A DNA stretch of 64,000 nucleotides from Rhizobium sullae (GCF_025200715.1 NZ_CP104145.1:310001-374000); one strand, 5' to 3'. Positions 45,331 through 54,310 are shown, counted from the first letter of the stretch. Notes: generated by a model not told the origin, from the sequence alone. Numbers and translations are program-made.

Positions 45331-47034
45331 TCACAAGGTTATCTCGGCTTGTTGGTTGGCTTTACCATCTTCTCTGGCATCCAGACGCCCTGTCACAATA
45401 TCAATTATGTGTGCCGCATCAATGTCATCATTTCCGCGCCAAGCAACGACTTGATCAGGGCGGATGAGAATGAGGGGTTGATGGTAAAGACCGAGAATAT
45501 CGTTCGAATCGATATCGAGGACCGTCAGATCCATACCCGCATTTGCAGCTGCTTCGATGAATTTCCCGCCACGATTTGAAAACGGTTGAAGTCGCAGTAG
45601 CGTCCACTCAAAGCCAAAACGATCGTACAGCGAGACTCGGTTATCCAACCAAAGATGTGGAGCGCGTCCACCTGGGGCGGCAGTGGGATTGTAGACATTC
45701 GGAAGGTCCGCATTCGGAGCGAGCGGCTCGGAGCAGATTACTGGCGAGTGATCGTAGCGCGCGCCGAAAGTAATGCCAGGTATGTTGAATTCCGCGCGCC
45801 CGTGCGCTTCAAGGTATCCGCCCGCTTCCTTGCGCAGCGCCGTTCCCGTCTCAGAGTCGTCTTCCAGTGCGGTCGTCGGGGTATAGCTCCCGATTGACTC
45901 GGCGAATTGCTTGGCGAAGCCGGTATTGCGAACAGCCACGGGACGTCTCTCGATCTCGTAGGTCGCAAGCAGCGAGGGCGGCGCCTTTCCCTTGATCACC
46001 GCGGCGAGTTTCCAACCAAGATTGACGGCATCATCGATGGCCGTGTTGTAGCCCAGACCACCTGCAGGTGTGAAAAGGTGAACAGCGTCGCCTCCGAGTA
46101 GGACGCGCCCGACCTGATAGCGCTCAGCCACAAGCGCATAACCAGCCATCCACGTTCCGCGAGAGAGGATTTCGGCCTGAACGGGGTAGCCGACGGCCGA
46201 CTGGAACATGGCGAGTGCCTGCTCGTCGGAAATGTCCTCGTCCTTTTCTCCGTCCCGTAGTTGCGTGTGGAACGCAAACTCGCCCTTGCCGTCCACAGCC
46301 GCCATGAAGGCGCGTCTATCGCAGTTGAAGGTGACATTCATCCAAGCCGGAGGAAACGGCACAACGTCATAAAACTGCGGGCATCGCAGATAGAGCGCAA
46401 ACATGCGGCCGCCAAAGAAGTCTCTTACGGCGCCGCCATCCCCTTCGTAACGGATGCCGAGGGTTTTGCGTACGAAACTTTTTGCCCCATCTCCCCCGAT
46501 CAGGTAGTTGCAGCGGACGGAACGTGTGGCCCCATCTCCGGTCCGCGTCGCCTTGACAACAACGCCCTCTCCATTGTCGTCGAATCCGGAAATACGCCAG
46601 CCATAGTTCACCGATATGGCGTCCAACGCTTCGGCATGGCGGCGGAGAACCTGCTCGACGAACTTTTGCGAGACGCGGTGTGGCAGCTCGGCCGCACTCC
46701 AGGACCCCGACAAAGTAGTCACCTTTTCGCGAGCTTCCTTTGCCGAGGGCAACCGGAAACGGGCAAGTTCATGCCGGCAATATCGGGTGAAATAAGCGAT
46801 ATCGGTGGGAAAGTCGCCTGGCAGACCCAGAGCACGTATTTCCTCTGCAAAGCCTAGCCGCCGATAATGCTCCATCGTTCTGGCCTGAGTCGCGTTTGCC
46901 TGTGGATTGACCGCAGTCGAAGGCTTCTCATCGAATATGACAGCCGAAATCCCTCGGCGCCCGAGCTCATTTGCGAGCATCAGGCCGAATGGGCCGCCGC
47001 CTGCAATAGCGACATCATAAGCTTCCTCGGTCAC
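45331..47034 (-). CDS. FAD-dependent aromatic hydroxylase, probably resorcinol/phenol hydroxylase
   Basis: This 567-residue class A flavoprotein monooxygenase has the FAD motif AGGGPFGLMLANELGRRG, the second motif around VGRVLLGGDAVHLFTPAGG (GD motif), and a thioredoxin-like C-terminal domain of the phenol hydroxylase type. It uses NAD(P)H and O2 to hydroxylate an aromatic ring. Because the adjacent operon encodes hydroxyquinol dioxygenase and maleylacetate reductase, resorcinol to hydroxyquinol is the likely reaction (inference). I chose the GTG at 47034 because GGGAGG lies 6 bases upstream. It follows the MarR gene on the same strand, with a putative operator between. Confidence 0.88.
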   Translation of the reverse strand: MTEEAYDVAIAGGGPFGLMLANELGRRGISAVIFDEKPSTAVNPQANATQARTMEHYRRLGFAEEIRALGLPGDFPTDIAYFTRYCRHELARFRLPSAKEAREKVTTLSGSWSAAELPHRVSQKFVEQVLRRHAEALDAISVNYGWRISGFDDNGEGVVVKATRTGDGATRSVRCNYLIGGDGAKSFVRKTLGIRYEGDGGAVRDFFGGRMFALYLRCPQFYDVVPFPPAWMNVTFNCDRRAFMAAVDGKGEFAFHTQLRDGEKDEDISDEQALAMFQSAVGYPVQAEILSRGTWMAGYALVAERYQVGRVLLGGDAVHLFTPAGGLGYNTAIDDAVNLGWKLAAVIKGKAPPSLLATYEIERRPVAVRNTGFAKQFAESIGSYTPTTALEDDSETGTALRKEAGGYLEAHGRAEFNIPGITFGARYDHSPVICSEPLAPNADLPNVYNPTAAPGGRAPHLWLDNRVSLYDRFGFEWTLLRLQPFSNRGGKFIEAAANAGMDLTVLDIDSNDILGLYHQPLILIRPDQVVAWRGNDDIDAAHIIDIVTGRLDAREDGKANQQAEITL

Positions 47035-47073
47035 GGCGTACCTCCCATTTTCCGCAATCGCAGAAATATAGTA

Positions 47074-47091
47074 AGGTAACCGGACTAATGT
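47074..47091. promoter_or_regulatory. Putative MarR operator, copy 1
   Basis: AGGTAACCGGACTAATGT here matches 47662-47679 at 15 of 18 positions. It lies between the MarR gene and the hydroxylase start, while the second copy lies ahead of the MarR gene and the divergent operon. Confidence 0.6.
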
Positions 47092-47095
47092 CAAT

Positions 47096-47557
47096 CTATT
47101 GGCGGCTCTTCATGTCCACTGTCTGATTCTCAACATATTTGCCGAGAACCTCGATCATCAGATCCACCATCGCCGAGCCAAGCTCGTCGCGCATTTCTTT
47201 CTCAGCGACTTCCAGGCTCTCCTGGAAAGCCTCGAGCCATTCCAGTCCCTTTTCGGTGAAGCACACAAGCTTAGCTCGGCCGTCCGACGGATCGCGACGC
47301 TTTTCGATCAGCCCGGTTTGCTCTACCTGGTCCACCAGCTCGCTCATCGACTGCTTCGTTAGCGAGGCGCGCCGGGCCAATTCGGTCAGGCGGGTTCCGT
47401 CCTCATCGAGATTACGGGTCAGATTTATATGAGCCGCGGTAAGTTCGCTGTGACCGTTTGATCTCAAGTTGTCGATGATACGGCCCTCGAACAGTCTGAC
47501 AGCCTCATTCATCCGACGCCCGATGTTGTTCCGCCGCCATGCGTTTCGTAAAATCAT
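47096..47557 (-). CDS. MarR-family transcriptional regulator
   Basis: This 153-residue regulator has a winged helix (LTELARRASLTKQSMSELVDQVEQTGLIEKRRDPSDGRAK split across recognition helix and wing, about residues 55-100). MarR proteins of aromatic clusters normally repress until a substrate binds. Two similar 18-base sites flank its gene, one ahead of the hydroxylase and one ahead of the divergent dioxygenase operon. GAGGA precedes the ATG. Confidence 0.9.
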   Translation of the reverse strand: MILRNAWRRNNIGRRMNEAVRLFEGRIIDNLRSNGHSELTAAHINLTRNLDEDGTRLTELARRASLTKQSMSELVDQVEQTGLIEKRRDPSDGRAKLVCFTEKGLEWLEAFQESLEVAEKEMRDELGSAMVDLMIEVLGKYVENQTVDMKSRQ

Positions 47558-47661
47558 GCTCGGTATCCTCGATGATGCGCCGCGAAGATAAAACGTCTCC
47601 AGCGCAATTCCAGCCCCTGAGTCAATGTGATTGACAGTGTTGACGGCTCAGTTGTATGGTC

Positions 47662-47679
47662 AGGTATCCGAACTAAAGT
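47662..47679. promoter_or_regulatory. Putative MarR operator, copy 2
   Basis: AGGTATCCGAACTAAAGT matches copy 1 at 15 of 18 positions. It lies about 105 bases upstream of the MarR gene and 225 bases upstream of the chimeric ORF that starts the plus-strand operon. Confidence 0.6.
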
Positions 47680-47903
47680 AGATCGGCAAGTTCGTTGCCG
47701 CAGGAGGAGAATGCGCTTGGAAAGGGCTGTCGCCGATAGGGGCCGGCGCGGCCTGTGGTTCGTCCGTCAGTTGCCGCCTGCTTTCTGAGTTTCATGAGCG
47801 CACCTGAGCCGCTGCCTGTCTTGCGCACGGCGGTCGGGATTTAACTCCTGCGCCAGGGATGGTGCGGGACGAATGTTAACATTCTGAGGAGGATAAGCAT
47901 ACA

Positions 47904-48326
47904 ATGGTAAAGGCGAACGGCGGCAAATCGCTGCAGAATATGGTCGATGAAAAGAACAATGATCTGGTCGACCATTTCTTCAATGACACGGTGGCGCCGC
48001 ATTATCGCGCCCGAACAGGTCTCACCGCCCCGCTCATCCCGCCCGAAGTGATCGATGACAAAGAGGCGGCAGCATCCGTGATTGCAGCAGTAACCGAGAC
48101 GAACGGATCTCTTGAGAGGGAAACGGGCGTCCAGCCGGGGCTCGTGGTTGCCATCGTCGGCGACGCTCCGGCGAGCCACGCCTATGTGGACCACACGAGC
48201 AAGATGGCCAACCAGTGCGGGTTCAATTCGATCCAGCATAACCTAGGTGAAGAGACGACGCAGGAAGAGCTTGAAGACCAAAATGAGCTCACCCAGACCG
48301 TCCTCATGAGAGAGAGCCATGCGTGA
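47904..48326 (+). CDS. Chimeric ORF: O-demethylase (GcvT-like) N-terminus fused to FolD N-terminus
   Basis: This intact 140-residue frame appears to be a fusion of two gene starts. Residues 1-48 ([19 protein letters not shown], with [12 protein letters not shown] and IPPE) look like the N-terminus of THF-dependent aryl O-demethylases of the LigM/GcvT type. Residues about 49-120 ([56 protein letters not shown]) look like the first third of FolD. The last 20 residues match neither. Neither enzyme could work: the folate site and FolD active site are absent or incomplete. GAGGAGGAT gives it a strong ribosome-binding site, and its stop overlaps the next start. Confidence 0.65.
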   Translation: MVKANGGKSLQNMVDEKNNDLVDHFFNDTVAPHYRARTGLTAPLIPPEVIDDKEAAASVIAAVTETNGSLERETGVQPGLVVAIVGDAPASHAYVDHTSKMANQCGFNSIQHNLGEETTQEELEDQNELTQTVLMRESHA

Positions 48327-49380
48327 ATTTCTATACATCGGTAATACGGCGCGCGTTATCTTCGGTTGCAGAACGATTTCCAAGTTGGCTGATGAGATAC
48401 GTCGGCTTGGCGCGAGCCGCGCGCTCATCCTGTCGACCCCTTTTCAGCGCAATGATGCTGAGGCGCTCGCTCAAAAGCTTGGAGCCCTTGCAGCCGGAGT
48501 GTTCACGCGGGCAACGATGCATACTCCCGTCGAAGTGACGATGGAGGCCATTTCAGTTTACGACAAGCTTGAGGCGGATTGCATCGTCTCTTTCGGTGGA
48601 GGATCGACGATCGGCCTGGGCAAGGCCATCGCCTATAGGAACGATGCGCCACAGCTTGTCGTCGCGACGACCTATGCAGGCTCGGAGGTTACACCGATCC
48701 TCGGGCAGACCGAAAATGGCATTAAAACGACGGTTCGAGCCCCTTCAATACTTCCTGAAACAGTCATCTACGATCCCGAACTAACCTACAACCTGCCCAT
48801 TGCAATGAGTGTCACGAGCGGCCTCAATGCCATGGCGCATGCAGTGGAGGGTCTCTATGCTCAGGATCGTAATCCAATAGCCTCGATTATGGCATTGGAG
48901 GGGATAGGGGCTCTCCACAAAGCCCTTCCGGCAATAGTCGCGAATCCGCAGGATACCGCTGCCCGCGCACACGCGCTCTACGGTTCTTGGCTTTGTGGTG
49001 CCATTCTGGGCACGGTCGGAATGGCTCTGCATCATAAGCTCTGTCACACGCTGGGGGGAAGCTTTGATCTGCCGCATGCGGAAACTCACGCCATTCTTCT
49101 CCCGCACACGATAGCCTACACAGAAGCAGCGGTTCCGGACCTGCTCGCACCCGTGGCGGAAATACTCGGAGCGCGACGTGCTGGTACGGGTCTTTATGAT
49201 TTCGCGCTTGGTATTGGCGCGCCGATGAGGCTCCGCGATTTAGGAGTGACCGCTCAAGATCTTGATACAGCAGCGGAAATGGCCATGAGCAATCCCTACT
49301 GGAATCCGCGCCCGCTGGAGCCCGCTGCAATCCGGGACTTGCTTCAGAAGGCATGGAAAGGAGAAAGGCCCAGTTCGTAG
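48319..49380 (+). CDS. Maleylacetate reductase
   Basis: This 353-residue iron-type alcohol dehydrogenase-family protein has [14 protein letters not shown] (nucleotide binding), [13 protein letters not shown] and the [20 protein letters not shown] segment typical of maleylacetate reductases. It reduces maleylacetate to 3-oxoadipate with NAD(P)H. Its ATG overlaps the end of the chimeric ORF by 8 bases, so translation is coupled. It precedes the hydroxyquinol dioxygenase gene by 115 bases. Confidence 0.92.
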   Translation: MREFLYIGNTARVIFGCRTISKLADEIRRLGASRALILSTPFQRNDAEALAQKLGALAAGVFTRATMHTPVEVTMEAISVYDKLEADCIVSFGGGSTIGLGKAIAYRNDAPQLVVATTYAGSEVTPILGQTENGIKTTVRAPSILPETVIYDPELTYNLPIAMSVTSGLNAMAHAVEGLYAQDRNPIASIMALEGIGALHKALPAIVANPQDTAARAHALYGSWLCGAILGTVGMALHHKLCHTLGGSFDLPHAETHAILLPHTIAYTEAAVPDLLAPVAEILGARRAGTGLYDFALGIGAPMRLRDLGVTAQDLDTAAEMAMSNPYWNPRPLEPAAIRDLLQKAWKGERPSS

Positions 49381-49495
49381 CGAAGGAGCCCCTTGGGCGA
49401 TGGCATCATGCGTAGAGTTGGGCTCAGCCGCTGTGCAGACAACGCAACTCGAGGCCGGAATCAGACGAAGTCTTTCAATGACGGGAGGAACAGCA

Positions 49496-50335
49496 TTGAT
49501 AGGTTATTTCACGGAAGGCGCCTCGGTCGAGGGAGTGAACGAGCGGATGGCCGCTGACATCGACCCTCGTCTGAGAGAGATTATGAGCTCGCTTGTGAAA
49601 CATCTTCACGCTTTCATTAAAGAGGCCCGTATTTCGCAGCAGGAATGGGAAGCTGCGATCCGGTTTCTCACCGAAACCGGTAGGATTTGTTCAGAAGAAC
49701 GGCAGGAGTTCATTCTCCTATCTGACACTCTTGGGGTCTCTATGCTGGTGGATGCCATCAACAACCGCAGGCAGTCAGGCGCCACGGAAAATACCGTGCT
49801 TGGGCCGTTCCATGTGGCTGGAGCGCCTCATCGCAAGATGGGGGATTGCATTACGCTAGACGGCAAGGGCGAAAGCTGTCTTTTCGAGGGAATAGTTGCC
49901 GATCTGGATGGTCATCCGGTCCAAGGTGCAAGTATCGATGTCTGGTCGGATAACGCTGATGGTTATTACGATGTGCAGCAACCTGCGCTTCAGCCCCAGT
50001 GGAACAACCGCGGTATTTTTGTGACCGGCGCCGATGGCCGTTACAGTTTCATCGGGATCAAGCCCGTATCGTATCCTATTCCAGACGACGGCCCGGTCGG
50101 CCAGATGTTGAACCATCTCGGCCGGCATCCCTACAGGCCGGCGCATATGCATTATATCGTCATTGCGACAGGCTTCCAGAAGGTCGTAACCCATACCTTC
50201 GTTGGAGACGACGTCTACCTTTCATCTGATGCGGTGTTTGGCGTCAAAGAGACCTTGATAGCGCCATATGAACGTGTCGTGGACGGAGAAACCGAATGGC
50301 GTTCACCGTTCAATTTCGTCCTCAACCCCATATAG
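49496..50335 (+). CDS. Hydroxyquinol 1,2-dioxygenase (intradiol)
   Basis: This 279-residue non-heme Fe(III) dioxygenase cleaves hydroxyquinol (1,2,4-trihydroxybenzene) to maleylacetate. The N-terminal helical domain includes FILLSDTLGVSMLVDAINN, and the iron ligands are in DGYYDVQ (Tyr), KPVSYPIP (Tyr) and RPAHMHYIV (His pair). The VGQMLNHLGRHPYRPAH stretch is typical of hydroxyquinol rather than catechol enzymes. I chose the TTG at 49496, since GGGAGGA lies just upstream and the length fits; ATGs at 49400 and 49478 lack good ribosome-binding sites. Confidence 0.9.
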   Translation: MIGYFTEGASVEGVNERMAADIDPRLREIMSSLVKHLHAFIKEARISQQEWEAAIRFLTETGRICSEERQEFILLSDTLGVSMLVDAINNRRQSGATENTVLGPFHVAGAPHRKMGDCITLDGKGESCLFEGIVADLDGHPVQGASIDVWSDNADGYYDVQQPALQPQWNNRGIFVTGADGRYSFIGIKPVSYPIPDDGPVGQMLNHLGRHPYRPAHMHYIVIATGFQKVVTHTFVGDDVYLSSDAVFGVKETLIAPYERVVDGETEWRSPFNFVLNPI

Positions 50336-50346
50336 GAGACATTCCG

Positions 50347-50679
50347 ATGCCGAATGTGAAGATTTACCTGGATCATAGCCTGCCTGAGCAAGTCCGTCTC
50401 GATATCCAAGCAACTCTGGCGGCGTTGGGTAACGTGCTCTGCGCGAGGTTGCAGGTGGAAATGACCGCTTGCCAATTCGCAATCATGCCGGTGTATGCTA
50501 TGGCCGGTCTCCCGAGCGTGAATGTTGAGCTTGCTATTCTGCCTAAACCAGAGCGCACTCGCAAAAGACTCGAAGACCTCGCAGAGGAGATTCAGCGATT
50601 GGTCGGCGAAGCTGCAGGAACGCATGTCGCCGTTCGGATGGTTCTTCTTGATCCAACGACCTACATAGCATTAAAATAA
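50347..50679 (+). CDS. Small tautomerase-like protein of unknown function
   Basis: This 110-residue protein starts with Met-Pro, the arrangement of 4-oxalocrotonate tautomerase-like enzymes (catalytic Pro after Met removal), and has a beta-alpha pattern with ILPKPERTRKRLEDLAEEIQRL. Resemblance is weak. AGGAGA precedes the ATG at 50347, 11 bases after the dioxygenase stop, so it belongs to the hydroxyquinol operon. It could isomerise a ring-cleavage product (inference). Confidence 0.55.
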   Translation: MPNVKIYLDHSLPEQVRLDIQATLAALGNVLCARLQVEMTACQFAIMPVYAMAGLPSVNVELAILPKPERTRKRLEDLAEEIQRLVGEAAGTHVAVRMVLLDPTTYIALK

Positions 50680-50883
50680 TGTGAATAGAGCCGAGGCGGC
50701 GGCACTGCAGGCTTTATCAGCCGTACGATGTTCTGGATCTTTTGCGAGGCATCGGCGCGCGGGCCTGTCTATCGCTCTTTCAAGCGCAAGGGGCGGTTTA
50801 TGTCAGGCGTAAATCGCGCCTGTCGTAGACCGTGCGTCGCAGCTGCGGACGCGATTTCCCGAGCATCCTTCAAAGCGAGCATA

Positions 50884-51740
50884 TCAGGCCGCCCGCACGG
50901 CGACGTTCATTTCACCGATGCCGTCGATCCGGCAATTGAGGATGTCACCCGGTTCTACGGGTGCAACGCCCTCTGGCGTGCCCGTCATGAACACGTCGCC
51001 AGGCTCGAGCGTATACGCTTCGGATGCGTAAGCGATCAGCTTCCTGCAGTCGAAGATCAGATCGCGGGTGTTGGCCTTCTGGCGCGCTCACCCCCAATCT
51101 TGAGTTCGAAGTCGACATCGGAGGGATCGCCGAATTCGTCAGCGGTCACGAGCCAAGGACCGAAGACCGTGAACGTGTCACGCGACTTGCGATAGCTACG
51201 CTCCTCGGGACCGCGGATCGTCATGTCCAGGCCGATCATGAATCCTGCCACGTAGTCGAGGGCGTCCTCCTCGCGAACATGCCGGCCCCTCGTTCCGATG
51301 ACGAAGCACAGTTCGATCTCGTGATCGGTGCGGCGGTCGGAACGGTCGGATACGACGGCTTCCGCGGCGCCGATCATGGAGCTGGTTGCCTTGAGGAAGA
51401 CGCCGCATTCCTCGATCGTCTTGACGTGCGAACCGAAGTGGATGCCCTGGTCGGCACGCGACTCCTCAAGGTGAAGCTTATAGTTGACGGGCGCGGCTAC
51501 GATCTTGCCGGGCTGCGCGACTGGGCTGAGGAGCTTCACGTCCGCCAGCTTAACGCGGCGGCCGTCGGCGGCGAGATTGCGCATCTCCGGAACCAGATCC
51601 GGGAGGTTAGCGATGAATGCGTCGCCACGAGGGTAGGGCCATTTCACAGGCGGGAGCCGGTCTACGATCGCGGAGACGTCGACGATCTCATCACCCTCCA
51701 CAACGCCAACCCGATTGTCGTCAAAACGGCAAATGCGCAT
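50884..51740 (-). pseudogene. FAH-family hydrolase with a single frameshift
   Basis: The first 222 or so codons from the ATG at 51740 encode an FAH-family protein: NYKLHLEESRADQG, the ligand motif DHEIELCFVIG, and DMTIRGPEERSYRKSRDTF. Near 51085 one base is missing (GCGCCAGAAG where GCGCCCAGAAG is expected) and the frame ends in RRPTPAI. The next frame continues without a gap as NTRDLIFDCRKLIAY and MTGTPEGVAPVEPGD to a stop at 50884. Restored, it would be about 285 residues. Family members hydrolyse or decarboxylate ring-cleavage products. It is either a recent pseudogene or a sequencing error. Confidence 0.8.
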
Positions 51741-51755
51741 TTTCCATCCCTATCT

Positions 51756-52493
51756 CTATTCGGTGATCTTGAGTGCTGGTCTCATTCCTGCATGAGGATC
51801 GAATCCTTCGAGGTTCGCCTTCAAAAGGTCGCCCGTGTGCCGATAGTGTTCTACGAGAAGGCTTCCGGCGAGATCGCCGTCACGCTTGAGCGCGGCGTCC
51901 GCGATCCGCTTGTGCTCCTCCACCGCGCCCGAGCGCGAGCCGCGTCCAAGGCGGGCGATGTAGCGGTACCGGTTGCTCTCGTTGTAGAGCTGCTCGCAGA
52001 AGCGGAGCAGTGACTTCGAAGGGCATGCAGAGATGAGGACTGAATGAAACTCCTCGTGAGCGCGCTCCCACTGCTTCAATGCGTCGTCATCGTCCGCGTC
52101 GAGCCGGTCGGACTCGCGCTGGAGATGGTACTGCGCCAATACAACTTTCTCTTCCCATTCCACGCCTCCATGCAGGACAGCTTCGCGGATCGCGCGTTCC
52201 TCGACGAAGCAGCGGGTCCAAAGGATCTCGGCGTAGTGCTCGGCGCTGACAACGCCGACACGAAAACCGCGGTTCTCCATGCGCTCAACGAGACCTGTGG
52301 TCGAGAGGATCGAGAGCGCTTCGCGCAACGGACTGGCGCCCGTCGCATATTTCTCAGTCAGCAGTTCTATTTTCAGCTTCAAACCGGGTTCCAGCGCGCC
52401 GTGAAGGATGTCGCTGCGGATCTGCTCAAGGACGGTCGTAGTCTGAGAGACCGAGGAGTTTTTCTCCTTCGGTGTTTTCGAAGTCCCTGCCAC
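51756..52493 (-). CDS. GntR/FadR-family regulator (FCD domain)
   Basis: This 245-residue regulator has an N-terminal winged helix (LEQIRSDILHGALEPGLKLKIELL and SPLREALSILSTTGLVERMENRGFRVG) and a helical FCD ligand-binding domain (about residues 85-230, with conserved His and Asp positions such as HEEFHSVLI and EHKRIADA). The start is GTG at 52493 after AAGGAAT. It is divergent from the extradiol dioxygenase, with a palindrome between the two, so it probably represses both sides until an aromatic acid or its product binds. Confidence 0.9.
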   Translation of the reverse strand: MAGTSKTPKEKNSSVSQTTTVLEQIRSDILHGALEPGLKLKIELLTEKYATGASPLREALSILSTTGLVERMENRGFRVGVVSAEHYAEILWTRCFVEERAIREAVLHGGVEWEEKVVLAQYHLQRESDRLDADDDDALKQWERAHEEFHSVLISACPSKSLLRFCEQLYNESNRYRYIARLGRGSRSGAVEEHKRIADAALKRDGDLAGSLLVEHYRHTGDLLKANLEGFDPHAGMRPALKITE

Positions 52494-52575
52494 GGATATT
52501 CCTTCCCGATAATTGCTCGCGTCATTTCAACCAGATTTTCGGCGCTGTCAAGAAAACATCGACAAAATCACTTTT

Positions 52576-52609
52576 ATCGATATCTCTTGCAGAAGGCAAG
52601 AATATCGAT
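52576..52609. promoter_or_regulatory. Candidate GntR operator: long inverted repeat
   Basis: ATCGATAT-C-TCTTGC, a 5-base loop AGAAG, then GCAAGA-ATATCGAT forms 14 matched pairs with a single unpaired base. It lies 33 bases ahead of the dioxygenase ATG and 82 bases ahead of the GntR GTG. Its position suits an operator for both divergent genes. Confidence 0.65.
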
Positions 52610-52642
52610 ATAGATAAGCTGCTAATGAGAGGGTCCTTGTCA

Positions 52643-53656
52643 ATGACCGTACCGACTACCAACAGGTCGCCTGCATTCTCAATTCGACGAGCGAGCCACA
52701 TATCGCTGGCTGTTTCGGACCTGAAGGCTAGCATTGCCTTCTATACTGAGGTGATCGGGCTCGTCGTTTCGGCCCAAGGCGATGATGTCGCCTACCTTCG
52801 TGGTGTCGAGGAAAGTGCTCACCATAGCCTGACCCTGGTCCAGAAGAAGGACCAGCCGTCATGTCTCAGGCTCGGATTTCGAGTCGATAGCGAGGCCGAA
52901 CTCGATCGGGCGTTCGACCACTTCTCAGGATCAGGCCGCAATCCCGCTTTCGTCGATGTTCCCCATCAGGGCCGGACCCTGCACGTGCCGGACAGCATGG
53001 GCGTGCCGCTTGAGTTCTGCGCGACCATGCCCGCACAGCATCGGCTGCATGACCAGTTCCATGTCCAGAAGGGAGGGGCGGCACTCCGCTACGATCACGT
53101 TCAACTGCTTGCGCCCGACGTCGCCAAGGCGAGCGAGTTCTATACGGACCTCGGCTTCCGGATTTCCGACTACTTCGTCGACGGCGAGCATGACGAAAAA
53201 CCGCTCGGCATCTTCATGTACCGGAAGAACAATCCCCACGACATCGTATTTCTGACCCGGCCGGGTCCGGTTCTCCACCACTTCGCCTACATCGTTGCGG
53301 ACTCGACGTTCCTCTTCCGCGCACTGGATACCGGTGGCTCGCTGGGCTATGCGTCGAACCTTGAGCGTGGACCGGCAAGGCATGGCGAGGGCCATGCGCT
53401 CTATGTCTATTTCCGGGATCCCGATGGTCACCGGGTGGAGATCATGTCTCCGCCGATCCAGATGGGGGACGCGGAAGATGTCCCCATGCGGTGGCATCGC
53501 GGCAACCGGCATTCCTGGGAATATCCTGCACCGAAGAGCTGGTTGTACGAGGCGTCCAAGTTCGAGGGCGTCGAAATCGAGGGCAAGGGCACGGCGGCGA
53601 AGCTCCGTAGCCTCGAGGACTTTCTCGCGAACCGCCCGCTCAAGGTCGCGGAGTGA
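52643..53656 (+). CDS. Extradiol ring-cleavage dioxygenase, VOC type (HPCD-like)
   Basis: This 337-residue two-domain vicinal-oxygen-chelate protein cleaves a catechol next to its hydroxyls. The metal triad is His152 (YDHVQLL), His212 or 213 (LHHFAYIV) and Glu266 (HRVEIMSP), nearly the same numbering as the homoprotocatechuate 2,3-dioxygenase of Brevibacterium (His155, His214, Glu267). The tail DVPMRWHRGNRHSWEYP is of the same class. I chose the ATG at 52643 since family resemblance begins there; one at 52625 is also possible. A GntR palindrome lies upstream. The substrate is a catechol, not further resolved. Confidence 0.87.
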   Translation: MTVPTTNRSPAFSIRRASHISLAVSDLKASIAFYTEVIGLVVSAQGDDVAYLRGVEESAHHSLTLVQKKDQPSCLRLGFRVDSEAELDRAFDHFSGSGRNPAFVDVPHQGRTLHVPDSMGVPLEFCATMPAQHRLHDQFHVQKGGAALRYDHVQLLAPDVAKASEFYTDLGFRISDYFVDGEHDEKPLGIFMYRKNNPHDIVFLTRPGPVLHHFAYIVADSTFLFRALDTGGSLGYASNLERGPARHGEGHALYVYFRDPDGHRVEIMSPPIQMGDAEDVPMRWHRGNRHSWEYPAPKSWLYEASKFEGVEIEGKGTAAKLRSLEDFLANRPLKVAE

Positions 53657-53658
53657 TC

Positions 53659-54282
53659 ATGACCGAGCGCCTGACGTTGCAGGGATTCGAATATCATACC
53701 TTCGGGACGCTGGAGAGGGACAGTCGTCCGATCGTGGTCTTCCACAAGACCGGCGGCGACGAGGGTGAACTCGTGCCGCTTGCGAACACCGTGGCACCTG
53801 GGACAGCGGTCGTCGGTCTCAGAGGTCAAGTCGTTGAGGATAGCAAGCTTCGTTTTTTCAAGCGGCTTGGAGCCGGCCGGTTCGACGAAGCCGACCTCGC
53901 GACGAGAGCGGATGACCTGAACGAGTTTCTGCGCCAGTTCATTTCGACCCATCGTGTGCGGCCTCCAGTCGCTCTTGGACTGTCGAATGGCGCGAACATC
54001 ATCACGGCGGCACTGTATCGAGGCGATCCGCCTCTGAGCGCGGCCGTGCTGCTGCGTCCTGCGATTCCATTCAGGAACGCGACGCCCGCTTCGATCGGCG
54101 GCACGAAGCTGGTGGTCGGGGGAATGTCAGACGAAACGGTGAAGCCCGACGAAATCCTCAGGCTCACTGACGCTCTCAGGGCGGCCGGGGCTCGTGTCGA
54201 TCTTACGATGATCGCCGCCGCTGGCCACAGGCTCGTGACGGGAGACGAAGCCGCCATCCAGGGATGGCTAAAGATGATTTAG
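53659..54282 (+). CDS. Alpha/beta hydrolase, phospholipase/carboxylesterase-dienelactone hydrolase type
   Basis: This 207-residue hydrolase has an early HKTGGDEGEL oxyanion region, the nucleophile elbow LGLSNGANI (Ser near 112), and a late Asp and His (GGMSDETV and AAGHRLV). It resembles the small YpfH/dienelactone-hydrolase-type enzymes found beside VOC dioxygenases. I chose the ATG at 53659 with GGAG just upstream; its start region overlaps the dioxygenase stop region, so it is coupled. It likely acts on the ring-cleavage product or an aromatic ester. Confidence 0.82.
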   Translation: MTERLTLQGFEYHTFGTLERDSRPIVVFHKTGGDEGELVPLANTVAPGTAVVGLRGQVVEDSKLRFFKRLGAGRFDEADLATRADDLNEFLRQFISTHRVRPPVALGLSNGANIITAALYRGDPPLSAAVLLRPAIPFRNATPASIGGTKLVVGGMSDETVKPDEILRLTDALRAAGARVDLTMIAAAGHRLVTGDEAAIQGWLKMI

Positions 54283-54310
54283 TCGACTTTGTCGGCTAGT
54301 GGGAGGTGCA

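Noticed and set aside
45165..45579. Short plus-strand frame right of the inverted repeat
   Set aside because: It overlaps the hydroxylase gene antisense and has no family resemblance.
51024..52013. 329-codon plus-strand frame opposite the FAH-family and GntR genes
   Set aside because: It is antisense to two recognisable proteins and shows no motif.
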